Below are positions 25,520 through 37,833 of a DNA stretch of 64,000 bases, in pieces. The stretch spans positions 1-64,000 of the forward strand of contig CALUYM010000005.1 in the NCBI GenBank assembly GCA_944325035.1, given 5' to 3'. Position 1 is the first letter of the stretch, and every line of letters begins with the position of its first letter. This DNA is from an uncultured Anaeroplasmataceae bacterium. GTDB taxonomy: Bacteria; Bacillota_I; Bacilli_A; Acholeplasmatales; Anaeroplasmataceae. Under the pieces are notes generated by a model. It saw only the letters and a program-made list of their open reading frames with translations, searched no databases and was not told the DNA's origin. Position numbers and translations under genes: made by a program.

Positions 25520-26377
25520 CTATCTTGTTAGTTTTTTTCTAATAATACTAACTATAATTGAAGCAGTTAAGAAAAATATGATAATTATTGAAATAATGAA
25601 AATTAAAAATAAATATTGATAAGGATTTTTAAAAGAAGATAAAAATTTTTGCCAATCATTTTGGCCTATCTTTATTTTTAAGTTTTCTTTTGGCATCTCA
25701 TTAGATTGATATTGATAATGTCTTTTTCCAACCTTTGTAAAATCTATATTAGATTGTTCAAGAACCGGCATATCACTATCTAAGTACAAATTAATTGTTA
25801 AATTATTGAATGACTTCCACATTGAAGCAGGTGCTAAATAATATTCTAAAGTTCCATATTTTAAATTATCTATTCGGCTTGCTCTACCGCCTAATCTATA
25901 ACTGTAATTAACAGAAACATCATATTCTTCTAGTGGTTTAAATGTAAGTGTAAAAGTTATAGTTTGGATTTTAATCCCTAAATAAGGATTATCTTTGACT
26001 AAGATAATATATTGCCAATCATTAATACTGATATCTTCATTGGTAGCATAATACTCTTCTGATATATAAGATAATTTAACATCATTAGCATAAACCAGTG
26101 TATCATTGCCATCGATACTAGGAGATATAAACATTGAATCGGTTTTTACGGTATAATCTTTTGTGTTTTTCATGCTATATGTTGCATTAATGTCAGCATA
26201 TTCGCCTTTAAAATGGATATCTAATACTTCGCTTGTAACTATTAAATCATCATTCTTTTCAAAACTTATATTCGTTGCTAAATCATTAGGCTTGGGAGCA
26301 GCCATATTAGCACTAACCGGAACAATGAATAATCCAATAAGCATAATTAATAAAATTACTATCCATATTTTTTTCAA
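25520..26377 (-). CDS. Secreted, C-terminally membrane-anchored protein of unknown function
   Basis: 285 aa. Residues 1-24 are a signal peptide (cleavage likely after SAN or nearby); a beta-rich extracellular domain of about 220 residues follows, containing AAPKPNDLATNISFEKNDD and several aromatic strands; residues 250-280 form one C-terminal transmembrane helix ending in KKLTR inside the cell. I do not recognise the family with confidence; it has some resemblance to DUF4424-like surface domains. Starts at TTG after GGGAGGG. It may be linked to the adjacent two-component system, but nothing proves that. Confidence 0.75.
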   Translation of the reverse strand: MKKIWIVILLIMLIGLFIVPVSANMAAPKPNDLATNISFEKNDDLIVTSEVLDIHFKGEYADINATYSMKNTKDYTVKTDSMFISPSIDGNDTLVYANDVKLSYISEEYYATNEDISINDWQYIILVKDNPYLGIKIQTITFTLTFKPLEEYDVSVNYSYRLGGRASRIDNLKYGTLEYYLAPASMWKSFNNLTINLYLDSDMPVLEQSNIDFTKVGKRHYQYQSNEMPKENLKIKIGQNDWQKFLSSFKNPYQYLFLIFIISIIIIFFLTASIIVSIIRKKLTR

Positions 26378-26566
26378 TATATCTTCCCTCCCATTTTGAT
26401 AATATTAAAACATTTTTAACTTTTTTATTTACTATAGCACATAAATTAAATTTAGAATATCTGCTAAATATTTATCATCCAATAATGATCTCTTTTTCTT
26501 TTATAGATTCTTAAGCTATTGTTGATATAAATACTCACTGTTTTATACTTTTAAATTGTTTATAAA

Positions 26567-26589
26567 CAAAAAAAGGAGCTTAAACTCCT
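26567..26589 (-). terminator. Terminator overlapping the rpoE stop
   Basis: AGGAG/CTCCT stem at 26574-26589 with a short loop, followed on the minus strand by TTTTTTTGTTT. Confidence 0.85.
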
Positions 26590-27115
26590 AATCTTTGTCG
26601 TACATATCTTCATAATCATCCATAATGTCATTATAAGCATCTTCATCGATAAACTTATCTAATGTATCATCATCGTCATCATCATCAAAGTTAGTTACAA
26701 TAACATCATTATCGATTAAATCTTCTTCATCTTCATCGTCTTCAGAAACTTCTTCATCTTCATCATCAGACTTTGATAAATCCTCATCTTCTTCTGGTAA
26801 ATAGTAGTCTTCAGGCTTAATGTTGTCTTCTTCATCATCTTCAACAACATCAGTGTTAAATGCGCTACCATCTTTATCCCATTCATCTAATGATTGACGA
26901 GATTTTAAATCCCATTCATCATTTCCCATGTATACGAAAAGAGAACTTGTAGTTATATCAATATATAATTGAGCTGCGTGTTCACCATCTTCATCAGTGA
27001 TACCCTTCATCTCTAATACTTCTTTGATTAATTTTGAAATTGGTTGTTTAGTACGTTTTTCATTCATTAGCTTGATTGCTACTTCAAGCATTGACATTTG
27101 TTGAATATTTTCCAT
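26588..27115 (-). CDS. rpoE: RNA polymerase delta subunit
   Basis: Accessory RNA polymerase subunit found in Bacillota; speeds polymerase recycling and reduces nonspecific binding. Residues 1-85 are the HARE-HTH domain (SMLEVAIKLM...QPISKLIKEVLEMKG), and the last 85 residues are almost entirely Asp and Glu, the unstructured acidic tail typical of the protein. I use ATG 27115, seven bases after GGAGG, giving 175 aa, close to the 173 aa of B. subtilis; an upstream ATG would add a Cys-rich stretch unlike the family. Confidence 0.95.
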   Translation of the reverse strand: MENIQQMSMLEVAIKLMNEKRTKQPISKLIKEVLEMKGITDEDGEHAAQLYIDITTSSLFVYMGNDEWDLKSRQSLDEWDKDGSAFNTDVVEDDEEDNIKPEDYYLPEEDEDLSKSDDEDEEVSEDDEDEEDLIDNDVIVTNFDDDDDDDTLDKFIDEDAYNDIMDDYEDMYDKD

Positions 27116-27179
27116 GTTCATTCCTCCGATAGAAACGCTATAACATATTTTACTAAAAAGTTGACATTTTTTCAAGTGC

Positions 27180-27539
27180 TTATTTCAGTATTAAATAGAT
27201 TTTTATAGTATCTTGGTATTCACCATCAATAAAAAAGTCATATTCAATTATTATTTTTTTAGGTGTTACTTCTAACCTTTTGGTATATACTAAAAAATCA
27301 AACATTAATCCTAGTTGATTTTTATAACTAGCTTTTGTTCGCTTTCCTAGTTTAAAATGAAACTCACCCTCGGTTTGACCATTTCTTATTAAGGAAATAT
27401 AATCTGAATAAACAATTAATTTATTAAATGTATTTTCAAGTGACTCATCCTTAAATAAATAGACATTTTCAACAGCTTCCGCTTCTGTAATATAGTCTAC
27501 TTTAGAATCTCTTGCAATACTATAAAAATGAACTTTCAT
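27180..27539 (-). CDS. DUF1934 (YwiB-like) beta-barrel protein
   Basis: 119 aa, soluble. The pattern of alternating strands with SLIRNGQTEGEFHFKLGKRTKASYKNQLG in the middle and an IEYDFFIDGEYQDTIKIYL ending matches DUF1934/YwiB, a small calycin-like family of unknown function. B. subtilis ywiB also neighbours rpoE (with argS between), which supports the assignment; argS is missing here. AGGTGATTTAA precedes the ATG. Lies between bofA and rpoE on the same strand. Confidence 0.8.
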   Translation of the reverse strand: MKVHFYSIARDSKVDYITEAEAVENVYLFKDESLENTFNKLIVYSDYISLIRNGQTEGEFHFKLGKRTKASYKNQLGLMFDFLVYTKRLEVTPKKIIIEYDFFIDGEYQDTIKIYLILK

Positions 27540-27548
27540 TTAAATCAC

Positions 27549-27728
27549 CTACAGTACTAAAATTAACAGCACCAGAATCAATCCTGGTGAATAAAAGATA
27601 CCTATTAATAAGATATTAATAATATTAAACGGAATATTAAAATTAAACCATTGTCCAAAGAAATTTAACAATAGAATACTCACAATTCCAATCAAAAGAC
27701 TTTTAATTACATATTTAAATAATTTCAT
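27549..27728 (-). CDS. bofA: BofA-like pro-SigK processing inhibitor
   Basis: 59 aa, almost wholly hydrophobic, two membrane segments. The C-terminal PFNIINILLIGIFYSPGLILVLLIL matches the N-P-I-N...G-x-L-G-x-P-G pattern of BofA, which holds the SpoIVFB protease inactive in the outer forespore membrane. It directly follows recR, as bofA does in B. subtilis (dnaX-ybaB-recR-yaaL-bofA). ATG 27728 is preceded by GGTGAT; an ATG-like codon at 27743 is before that site and rejected. Shorter than Bacillus BofA (87 aa). It has its own SigE-type promoter and an unusual hairpin over the start codon. Confidence 0.78.
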   Translation of the reverse strand: MKLFKYVIKSLLIGIVSILLLNFFGQWFNFNIPFNIINILLIGIFYSPGLILVLLILVL

Positions 27729-27752
27729 ACTATCACCATTCAATAGTATGAA
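27724..27752 (-). promoter_or_regulatory. Hairpin covering the bofA start codon
   Basis: Perfect 10-bp arms 27724-27733 and 27743-27752 with a 9-nt loop. In mRNA read through from recR, one arm contains the AUG and the loop contains the GGUG ribosome site. Not a terminator: no T run follows on the minus strand. Confidence 0.75.
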
Positions 27753-27771
27753 AAAAGGACAAAGATTATTA
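27743..27771 (-). promoter_or_regulatory. SigE-type promoter of bofA
   Basis: On the minus strand TAATAAT (27765-27771), 14-bp spacer, CATACTAT (27743-27750) fits KMATATT-N14-CATACAHT at 6 of 7 and 7 of 8 positions. Predicted start near 27736. B. subtilis bofA is known to be SigE-dependent. Confidence 0.65.
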
Positions 27772-28368
27772 ATAATTTCTTCGTCCTTCTAAGGCTTTTA
27801 AGACAGTTGTTTGATCTGCATAAGCTATATCGCCACCTACTGGAAGACCATGCGCAATTCGTGTAATTTTAATATCATAATCCTCAAGAAGGCTCTTTAT
27901 ATAGCGAGCGGTTGTCTCGCCTTCTAACGTTGCATTACAAGCTAAAATTAGCTCTTTAATTTCTCCTTGTTTGACTCTTTCAATTAAATGGGGAATGTCA
28001 ATATCTTCAACCCCAATACCATTCGAAAAATCAATAGCTCCACCTAAGACATGGTAGATACCATGAAAGACTTCTAATTTTTCAATAACAAATAAATCTT
28101 TTATATTTTCTACTACCATAACTTGACTTTTATCACGGGTTTCATCCATACAAATAGGGCATAATTCTTCTTCAGTTAGATTTCCACAAACCTTGCATGG
28201 ATGCAAATTACTTTTTACATTAACTAAGTTTTTAGCAAAAACTTCAATATCGTCTTTATTCATATTTGAATAAATATGAAGCGCCAATCTTTCTGCTGTT
28301 TTTTTTCCAATACCCGGAAGCGATGAGAAATTATCAATTAAACCTAAAATACTTTTAGGATAATCCAT
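27769..28368 (-). CDS. recR: Recombination mediator RecR
   Basis: 199 aa, standard length. Helix-hairpin-helix near residues 15-30 (FSSLPGIGKKTAERLA), zinc finger CxxC...CxxC at 57-72 (CKVCGNLTEEELCPIC), TOPRIM domain from about 80 (VMVVENIKDLFVIE). Acts with RecF and RecO in RecA loading at gaps. Two bases separate it from ybaB; conserved dnaX-ybaB-recR order. Confidence 0.97.
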   Translation of the reverse strand: MDYPKSILGLIDNFSSLPGIGKKTAERLALHIYSNMNKDDIEVFAKNLVNVKSNLHPCKVCGNLTEEELCPICMDETRDKSQVMVVENIKDLFVIEKLEVFHGIYHVLGGAIDFSNGIGVEDIDIPHLIERVKQGEIKELILACNATLEGETTARYIKSLLEDYDIKITRIAHGLPVGGDIAYADQTTVLKALEGRRNY

Positions 28369-28370
28369 TA

Positions 28371-28679
28371 TTAGAATAGGCCTCCTAAGCCTGGCATTCC
28401 AGCAAATCCACCTAAACTTTTTTCTTGTTCAGCTTCGATTTGCTTAATCGCATCATTAAAAGCTGCTAAAATTGAATCTTCGATCATTTCAATATCATCT
28501 TTTGATTCAAAAGCATCTTTATCAATTGTTACTTTTTTTACCTCATGATCTCCAGTCATTTCGATTTGAACCATTCCACCGCCAGCTTTCCCAGTGAATA
28601 CTGTTTCACTAATACGCTTTTGGTTATCCATCATTTCCTTTTGCATTTTCTTAAGTTTCATCATTGCTGCTTGATTCAT
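28371..28679 (-). CDS. ybaB: YbaB/EbfC nucleoid-associated protein
   Basis: 102 aa. N-terminal coiled coil MKLKKMQKEMMDNQ followed by the conserved GGGMVQIEMTGDHEVKKV strand-helix unit. Small dimeric DNA-binding protein; function in DNA repair or nucleoid structure is not fully settled. Conserved placement between dnaX and recR, two bases from each neighbour. Confidence 0.95.
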   Translation of the reverse strand: MNQAAMMKLKKMQKEMMDNQKRISETVFTGKAGGGMVQIEMTGDHEVKKVTIDKDAFESKDDIEMIEDSILAAFNDAIKQIEAEQEKSLGGFAGMPGLGGLF

Positions 28680-28681
28680 TT

Positions 28682-30412
28682 TTATTCCTCCTCAAATTTA
28701 ACTTTATCTTTATCAAATAAATCAACTAATTGACTCATTTCATCAACATTAGTCGTTTCTAAAACGACTTTTTTTACAGGTATTTCAATATCAGTTAATT
28801 TAGCCTTAGGATTACCTGCTTTATAGTTTATCACATATTCACGAGAAATAGTTAACCAACTATCTTCAGGAATAGCAAATAAAGATTTAATACCTAGCAA
28901 TTTTAACGCTTTTTGATAATATGTTTTTTTCATCAAACGATTACATTTTACTAGTTCTTTAAATGTTAAAATCGCCATATCATTATTGACACAAACCACT
29001 TTAGCATTTACTAATAAATCGTTAGTGATATCATTAGTGTTAGTTTCTTTAATATAATTGATTTTTTCTTCTAAATTAGCTCTTAAAGCCTTATTACCAG
29101 TCTGAATAATTGGTTCTAAATCACAAACATGGACATAAGTATCATCTAAAATTGTTTTTTTAGCAACAGGTTGTTCATAATTTAACGGCTCTAAATCTCT
29201 TGGATCTTGCGCAAAAGGAAGAACATGCTTTGGTTGTATTTGTTCTTGATGCACAGTCTGATTTTGATTTAAAACACTTAACATTCTCTCCAGTTTAGAC
29301 ACTCTATCAATTAAATCTTGATAACTAAGTTCTTCCTTATCAGCCATTTTCAAAAGAGCTAATTCTAAAAATGCTCGCTTTTGGTTGGAAAACTTTATAT
29401 TATTTAAAGCATCGTTTAAAACCTCAATAAAATGATAAATTAAACGATTCGAAGTAGAATCTACTAAACTCAAATACTCTTTGCTATTATAGAATTGACT
29501 GTTTGAAATACTCATACCGGCCTTTGTCATTAACATATTGCGCAAGAACATGATTAAATCATTAATAATTCGTGGAATTTCTTTTCCTGATTCAATAATT
29601 TCATTCAATACTTTAATTGATTCTGCACCATTTGCATCTTTAATGCTTCCTAGCAGTTTTAACATTATTTCTGCAGAAACATTACCACTAACTGCTAAAA
29701 CGTCAGCTGAATCCACTATATCATCAGTTGAATAACTAATACTTTGATCTAAAAGGCTTAAAGCATCTCGCATTCCTCCATCACAGTAGCTAGCAATTAA
29801 ATCAATAGCTTCTGGTGTTACCTTTATTTTTTCCGCTTCAATAACAATTTTTACTCGCTCTTCTATATCCTTTTTATCGATTGCTTGGAAATCAAAGCAT
29901 TGGCAACGTGATAAAATGGTAGCAGGAATTTTATGTGGTTCTGTTGTAGCTAAGATAAATAAAACATGGGCAGGTGGTTCTTCTAATGTTTTTAAAAGCG
30001 CATTGAATGCACCTTGACTTAGCATATGAACCTCATCAATAATATAGACTTTATATCTACATTCTGAAGGTAAATATTTAACCTTATCTCTAAGATCACG
30101 AATTTCATCAACACCGTTATTACTCGCAGCATCAATTTCAACTACATCTGAAATTATTCCTTTGTTAATTCCTTGACAAATACTACAAGTATTGCATGGT
30201 TCAGTAGTTGGACCATGTTCACAGTTAAGAGCTTTGGCCATAATTTTAGCCATAGAAGTTTTACCTGTTCCACGTGGTCCAGCAAATAGATATGCGTGCG
30301 CTACTTTATTTAGTTTTATCGCATTTTGTAAAGTCGTTACAATATGTCTTTGACCAGCTACACTTGCAAAGTCTTGAGGACGATATGAACGATATAAAGC
30401 TTGATATGCCAC
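28682..30412 (-). CDS. dnaX: DNA polymerase III gamma/tau subunit
   Basis: Clamp-loader ATPase, 576 aa. N-terminal YQALYRSYRPQDFASVAGQ, Walker A GPRGTGKTS near residue 47, four-Cys zinc module (C...CNTCSIC) near 65-80, Walker B VYIIDEVHML, and a long C-terminal tau-like region from about 360. I choose GTG 30412, which gives the usual N-terminus MAYQALYR and has AGGAA ten bases upstream; a GTG at 30421 is also possible. First gene of dnaX-ybaB-recR-bofA. Confidence 0.95.
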   Translation of the reverse strand: MAYQALYRSYRPQDFASVAGQRHIVTTLQNAIKLNKVAHAYLFAGPRGTGKTSMAKIMAKALNCEHGPTTEPCNTCSICQGINKGIISDVVEIDAASNNGVDEIRDLRDKVKYLPSECRYKVYIIDEVHMLSQGAFNALLKTLEEPPAHVLFILATTEPHKIPATILSRCQCFDFQAIDKKDIEERVKIVIEAEKIKVTPEAIDLIASYCDGGMRDALSLLDQSISYSTDDIVDSADVLAVSGNVSAEIMLKLLGSIKDANGAESIKVLNEIIESGKEIPRIINDLIMFLRNMLMTKAGMSISNSQFYNSKEYLSLVDSTSNRLIYHFIEVLNDALNNIKFSNQKRAFLELALLKMADKEELSYQDLIDRVSKLERMLSVLNQNQTVHQEQIQPKHVLPFAQDPRDLEPLNYEQPVAKKTILDDTYVHVCDLEPIIQTGNKALRANLEEKINYIKETNTNDITNDLLVNAKVVCVNNDMAILTFKELVKCNRLMKKTYYQKALKLLGIKSLFAIPEDSWLTISREYVINYKAGNPKAKLTDIEIPVKKVVLETTNVDEMSQLVDLFDKDKVKFEEE

Positions 30413-30631
30413 ATAAAACACTTCCTATCAAGGGAATTATATCATAATTTCATATGTAAATATAGTAAAATATTGTTTATAAAATCAAACATATGAAATC
30501 AAATTTAAATTATGATAAACTTATAATTCACTTAAGTTTAAAAAAACTAGCTTTTTCTCTTTCGTCCTACTTGGACTGAAATTAAATTATATTAGCAATA
30601 AATGAACATAATTATATATTCTTAGATTATG
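30413..30631. other. Intergenic region upstream of dnaX
   Basis: In many Bacillota the 4.5S/SRP RNA gene lies here. I looked for its conserved GNAR-tetraloop and asymmetric-bulge sequences on the minus strand and did not find them; only a short GTCC-AAGTA-GGAC stem near 30570-30582 is visible. Confidence 0.4.
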
Positions 30632-30672
30632 AAAATAAAAGATTTATACCACTATTTGATATAAATCTTTTT
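30632..30672 (-). terminator. Terminator after gyrA
   Basis: Perfect 11-bp arms 30638-30648 and 30660-30670, with T-rich sequence on the minus strand. Confidence 0.8.
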
Positions 30673-30677
30673 ATTAT

Positions 30678-33230
30678 CTATTCCGTTGTTACTTCAGATA
30701 AATCTTCGATTACTTCTTTTGGTTCCTCATCATCTTGTTTATAGACAAGTGCAACATTAGAAACTACTTGGTCTTCTCTTAAACGGACTAATTTAACACC
30801 TTGAGTAGCTCGACCTGTTTGCGAAATATCACTACAATGAATACGAATGACAACACCCTTATTAGTTGTAGCTATTAAGTCTAGTTCATCATTTACTGCT
30901 CTTAATGTTTTAAGTGTACCATTCTTATCAGTAATATTTACTGTCTTAACACCCTTACCACCACGAGTTTGAACACGATATTCATCGATGCCAGTTCGTT
31001 TTCCATAACCTTTTTCAGTTATTACTAAAATATCTTTATTCTCATCTGTAATGACGGCCATACCAACAATTTGATCACCTTCATCTAGACTCATACCACG
31101 AACTCCAGATGCATTACGTCCAATTGTACGTACAGTGTTTTCATTAAAACGAATAGCTTTACCATTTGAAGCTCCTAATACAATCTCACGATTTCCATCA
31201 GTTACTTCAACTTGTAATAATTCATCATCAGCTGCTAAACTGATTGCATTAATACCATTAGTTCTAATATTTTTGAATTGACTAACAAGTGTACGTTTAA
31301 TTGTACCTTTCTTTGTTACAAAGAAAAGTGTTTCGTTTTCATCATCAAAATTATCGATATGCGTCATTGCGGCAAGTTTTTCACCGTTTTCAAATGGTGT
31401 TGGAATTAAATTCACAATCGGTATTCCTTTAGAAGTTCTTGAACCCTCTGGAATTAAATAAGCCTTCATCTTATAAACACGACCACGGTTTGTGAAGAAT
31501 AAGATAAAGTCATGCGTAGAAGTTGATAATACATGTTCTACTACATCATCTTCATTTGTTTTAATTCCCGTCATACCAACTCCACCACGGTTTTGACTCT
31601 TATATTGGTCTTGTTTCATTCGCTTACAGTAACCACGTGATGTGATTGTTACAATAACATCTTCGCGTGGAATTAAATCTTCATTTTCGATATTTAAATC
31701 AATGGATAAAGAGATTTCTGAACGACGACTATCAGCGTAAGTTTCTTTAATTTCAATTAATTCTTTACGTATAATATTTTCAACTTCTGCTTTAGAAGAA
31801 AGGATTGTCTTATAACGATCAATATCTAATCTCAATTGATTAGCTTCTTCTAATGTCTTTTCACGATTTAAACCTGATAAACGACGTAGTTGCATTTCCA
31901 AAATAGCTTGAGCTTGTTTTTCTGACAATCCGAAACGTTCCATTAGACGTTCTTTTTCAAGTCCATCATTTGAATTACGAATAATCTTAACTACTTCATC
32001 AATATTATCAATTGCCTTAAGTAAACCTTCTAAAATATGAAGACGAGCCTCAGCTGCATCTAAATCGAATTTAGTACGACGAGTAATAACTTCCACTTGA
32101 TGCCCTAAATAAACCTCAAGAGCTCGCTTTAAAGATAATGATTCTGGACGACCATTTACTAAAGCAATCATGTTAATACCAAATGATGTTTGAAGTTGAG
32201 TATATTTATACAAGTTATTCAATAAAACATTAACATTAGTGTCTTTTTTACATTCAATAACTATTCGTGTACCTGTCTTCATTGAAGATTCATCCCGTAA
32301 ATCGGTGATACCTTCAACAATTTTTTCTTTAACACATTCTGCAATCCGATCAATTAGCTTCGATTTATTTACTCCATATGGAATTTCTGTAACAATAATT
32401 TCGTTGTGTTTACGACGATTATTAGCTTCATAAACTTCACATTTAGAGCGAATTGTAATCATACCATTTCCAGTTTCATATGCATTTCTTAACCCAGTAC
32501 GACCTAATACTAATCCACCTGTTGGAAAGTCAGGACCAGGAATATATTGCATTAATTCATCAACTGTAATTTCTGGATTTTCCATTAATGCAATTGTACC
32601 GTCAATAATCTCTCCTAAATTATGTGGTGGAATATTAGTAGCCATACCAACGGCAATCCCCATCGCTCCATTGGCTAGTAGATTAGGATAACGAGCAGGT
32701 AACACAACTGGTTCTCGTTCTGTTGCGTCATAGTTATATTGAAAATCAACTGTATTTTTCTTTAAATCTCTTAACATTTCTGAAGAAATTTTAGCTAAAC
32801 GGGCTTCAGTGTAACGCATCGCTGCAGCTCCATCTCCATCGACAGAACCAAAGTTACCATGTCCATCTACTAGCATATAACGATAGTTAAAATCTTGGGC
32901 CATTCTAACTAATGCTTCATAAATTGATGAGTCACCATGAGGGTGATACTTACCCATTACATCACCGACAATACGAGCACATTTTTTATGTTGTGAATTT
33001 GAACCGATATGAAGTTCATCCATTCCATATAAAATACGGCGCTGAACTGGTTTTAATCCATCTCTAGCATCTGGTAATGCTCTATCAACAATAACCGACA
33101 TCGCATAATTTAAGAAAGATGTCTTTAACTTTTGAGTAAGTTTTGTCTCCTCAATATTACCATGTGTAAACCCGACTTCTTCATTAGACGTTTCGGTATT
33201 TTCATTTATATTTTCATCTAAATTTTGCAT
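30678..33230 (-). CDS. gyrA: DNA gyrase subunit A
   Basis: 850 aa; breaks and rejoins the G segment of DNA. Catalytic Tyr is in [10 protein letters not shown] near residue 128, preceded by the quinolone-resistance region ([20 protein letters not shown]) which has the usual Ser at the first position. The C-terminal beta-pinwheel has the GyrA-box QTRGGKG near residue 760. I start at ATG 33230, six bases after AGGAGG; the upstream GTG-like start would overlap gyrB. Terminator follows. Confidence 0.97.
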   Translation of the reverse strand: MQNLDENINENTETSNEEVGFTHGNIEETKLTQKLKTSFLNYAMSVIVDRALPDARDGLKPVQRRILYGMDELHIGSNSQHKKCARIVGDVMGKYHPHGDSSIYEALVRMAQDFNYRYMLVDGHGNFGSVDGDGAAAMRYTEARLAKISSEMLRDLKKNTVDFQYNYDATEREPVVLPARYPNLLANGAMGIAVGMATNIPPHNLGEIIDGTIALMENPEITVDELMQYIPGPDFPTGGLVLGRTGLRNAYETGNGMITIRSKCEVYEANNRRKHNEIIVTEIPYGVNKSKLIDRIAECVKEKIVEGITDLRDESSMKTGTRIVIECKKDTNVNVLLNNLYKYTQLQTSFGINMIALVNGRPESLSLKRALEVYLGHQVEVITRRTKFDLDAAEARLHILEGLLKAIDNIDEVVKIIRNSNDGLEKERLMERFGLSEKQAQAILEMQLRRLSGLNREKTLEEANQLRLDIDRYKTILSSKAEVENIIRKELIEIKETYADSRRSEISLSIDLNIENEDLIPREDVIVTITSRGYCKRMKQDQYKSQNRGGVGMTGIKTNEDDVVEHVLSTSTHDFILFFTNRGRVYKMKAYLIPEGSRTSKGIPIVNLIPTPFENGEKLAAMTHIDNFDDENETLFFVTKKGTIKRTLVSQFKNIRTNGINAISLAADDELLQVEVTDGNREIVLGASNGKAIRFNENTVRTIGRNASGVRGMSLDEGDQIVGMAVITDENKDILVITEKGYGKRTGIDEYRVQTRGGKGVKTVNITDKNGTLKTLRAVNDELDLIATTNKGVVIRIHCSDISQTGRATQGVKLVRLREDQVVSNVALVYKQDDEEPKEVIEDLSEVTTE

Positions 33231-33240
33231 TTGAATCCTC

Positions 33241-36189
<2,949 letters not shown>

Positions 36190-36193
<4 letters not shown>

Positions 36194-36396
36194 ATAATTT
36201 TATATTCCTTGCCTAAGACTTTTACAATCATGTTTGGATAAAGTTTTCTTCCACGACGATTATCAATTTCACCATCAACTAAAACTTCATTTTCAGCTAA
36301 GAAAAATTTAGCTTGCCCTCCAGAAGATATTATGTCAGCAATTTTTAAAAATTGTCCTAGCGTAATATATTCCGTATTAATTTTAATTTCTGTCAT
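36190..36396 (-). CDS. yaaA: S4-domain RNA-binding protein, YaaA/RlbA type
   Basis: 68 aa single S4 domain: ITLGQFLKIADIISSGGQAKFFLAENEVLVDGEIDNRRGRKLY. It is the small RNA-binding protein always found between dnaN and recF in Bacillota; role in ribosome assembly is suspected. ATG 36396 follows AGGTGA by six bases; the GTG at 36405 lies within that site. Overlaps recF by four bases. Confidence 0.93.
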
Positions 36397-36496
36397 TAAA
36401 ATCACCTACAATTCTTTTTTATTATATCATAAAACGCAAAAAAAGGCTAGTTTTTTCACGTTTTATTAAAAGATATATATGATATCGTTTTTTTAT

Positions 36497-36532
36497 AAAA
36501 AAAGCCTAGAGGGTAATTTCTAGGCTTTTTTA
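36497..36532 (-). terminator. Terminator after dnaN
   Basis: Perfect 10-bp arms 36501-36510 and 36519-36528 with an 8-nt loop and a T run on the minus strand (arms also A/T-flanked, so bidirectional in principle). It separates dnaA-dnaN from the S4-recF-gyrBA unit. Confidence 0.9.
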
Positions 36533-36533
36533 A

Positions 36534-37676
36534 TTAATCCATTCTAATAGGTAAAATTAATTGAGTTAAATTTGGTTCTGTTTCACTTAATATGATAAAT
36601 GGTTTTGTTTGATCTGTGAAATTTAAGGAAATAACTTGTCCATTAAAGCTTCGTAATGCTTCAACTAAGTAGCGCGCACTAAATCCAATTTTTAGTGGTT
36701 CTGCTGAAATTAAATCAGTAGGTATGATTTCTTCTTTTGCATCACCAATTTGTGTATTAGTAGTTGAAATTTCAACTGTATTATCTGTTTTTAACATTAA
36801 CTTGATAATAGAATAAGTGATTTCTTTATCCTTTTCTTTATCGCGAGGAGAAAGTAAACTAACACGTTCAACAGCATCTAATAATTCATCCTTGTTAAAT
36901 TTAATAATAATTGGAAGGCTTTTATTAAGTAATTTAGATGTGTCTGGATAATTACCATCTAAAAGACGAGTTTGGAATAAAACATTTTTAAATTTAAATA
37001 GTAAACAATTTTTTTCAAAGTATAATTCTAAGCAGTCATCAAAATTATCAATTGATTTATATAATTCATCAAGTGATTTACTTGGAATAGTCACATTAAA
37101 ATCAGAATAAGAATTATTTAAATCCACTTTAGTTTGACTAATTCGATATGAATCAGTTGCAATACATGTTAAAGTGTTTTTAGCTAAAGAGAAATTAACA
37201 CCTGTTAGAATTGGTTTCTTTTCAGAAGTACTTGTGGCAAAAACTGTTTGACGAACAATATCACGTAAAATAGAAGCTTCTAAAATAAGTGGATTAGATA
37301 GTGCTACGAAATCTACAGCTGGATAGTCAATATAATCCATGACATGAAGTTTGTATTCAGCACGATCAGCTTTGATGATTAAAATTCTTTCTTCAATTAA
37401 TGTTAATGTAATTTTCATACTATTAACTTTACGGATAATATCAATAAAGAATTTTCCAGGTATAACAGTACGTCCGATTTCTTTAATATCAAGACTCTTA
37501 TCAGAAATCATAGTTTGAATTGATAAATCAAGATTGTAAGATGTTAAAAATAAATCAGAAGAGGTAACTTCCATTTTTATTCCAGTTAAAATTGGCATTG
37601 GTGTTTTAGAAGGAAGACCTCTTGAGATTGTGTTTAAGTTTTCAAGTAAGACTTCACGGTCGATTGTAAAATTCAT
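36534..37676 (-). CDS. dnaN: DNA polymerase III sliding clamp (beta subunit)
   Basis: 380 aa. Three clamp domains; N-terminal MNFTIDREVLLENLNTISRGLPSKTPMPILTGI and a C-terminal ILPIRMD consistent with the family. AAAGGAG precedes the ATG. An extended -10 promoter lies in the dnaA-dnaN gap, so it is probably expressed both from dnaA and from its own promoter. Confidence 0.97.
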   Translation of the reverse strand: MNFTIDREVLLENLNTISRGLPSKTPMPILTGIKMEVTSSDLFLTSYNLDLSIQTMISDKSLDIKEIGRTVIPGKFFIDIIRKVNSMKITLTLIEERILIIKADRAEYKLHVMDYIDYPAVDFVALSNPLILEASILRDIVRQTVFATSTSEKKPILTGVNFSLAKNTLTCIATDSYRISQTKVDLNNSYSDFNVTIPSKSLDELYKSIDNFDDCLELYFEKNCLLFKFKNVLFQTRLLDGNYPDTSKLLNKSLPIIIKFNKDELLDAVERVSLLSPRDKEKDKEITYSIIKLMLKTDNTVEISTTNTQIGDAKEEIIPTDLISAEPLKIGFSARYLVEALRSFNGQVISLNFTDQTKPFIILSETEPNLTQLILPIRMD

Positions 37677-37770
37677 AAATAATTTCTCCTTTTATGTTAT
37701 ATATTTAATTTATTATATTGTTATTATTATTACGAATGTGGAAATGTGGAAAAGTTCATTTTTGCTTGAT

Positions 37771-37820
37771 TTTTCCTACCTTTTTATTATATCACACCCT
37801 GTGGGAAAGTGGTAGGAAAA
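37771..37820 (-). promoter_or_regulatory. dnaN promoter framed by a 10-bp inverted repeat
   Basis: Extended -10 TGATATAAT on the minus strand (TATAAT at 37786-37791) lies between perfectly complementary 10-bp arms at 37771-37780 and 37811-37820. A TGTGGATTA (one mismatch to a DnaA box) lies at about 37824-37832. Confidence 0.55.
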
Positions 37821-37833
37821 TTATGTGGATTAC

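Noticed and set aside
30413-30631. 4.5S/SRP RNA gene upstream of dnaX
   Set aside because: Expected by synteny, but the conserved SRP core sequences are not visible on the minus strand.
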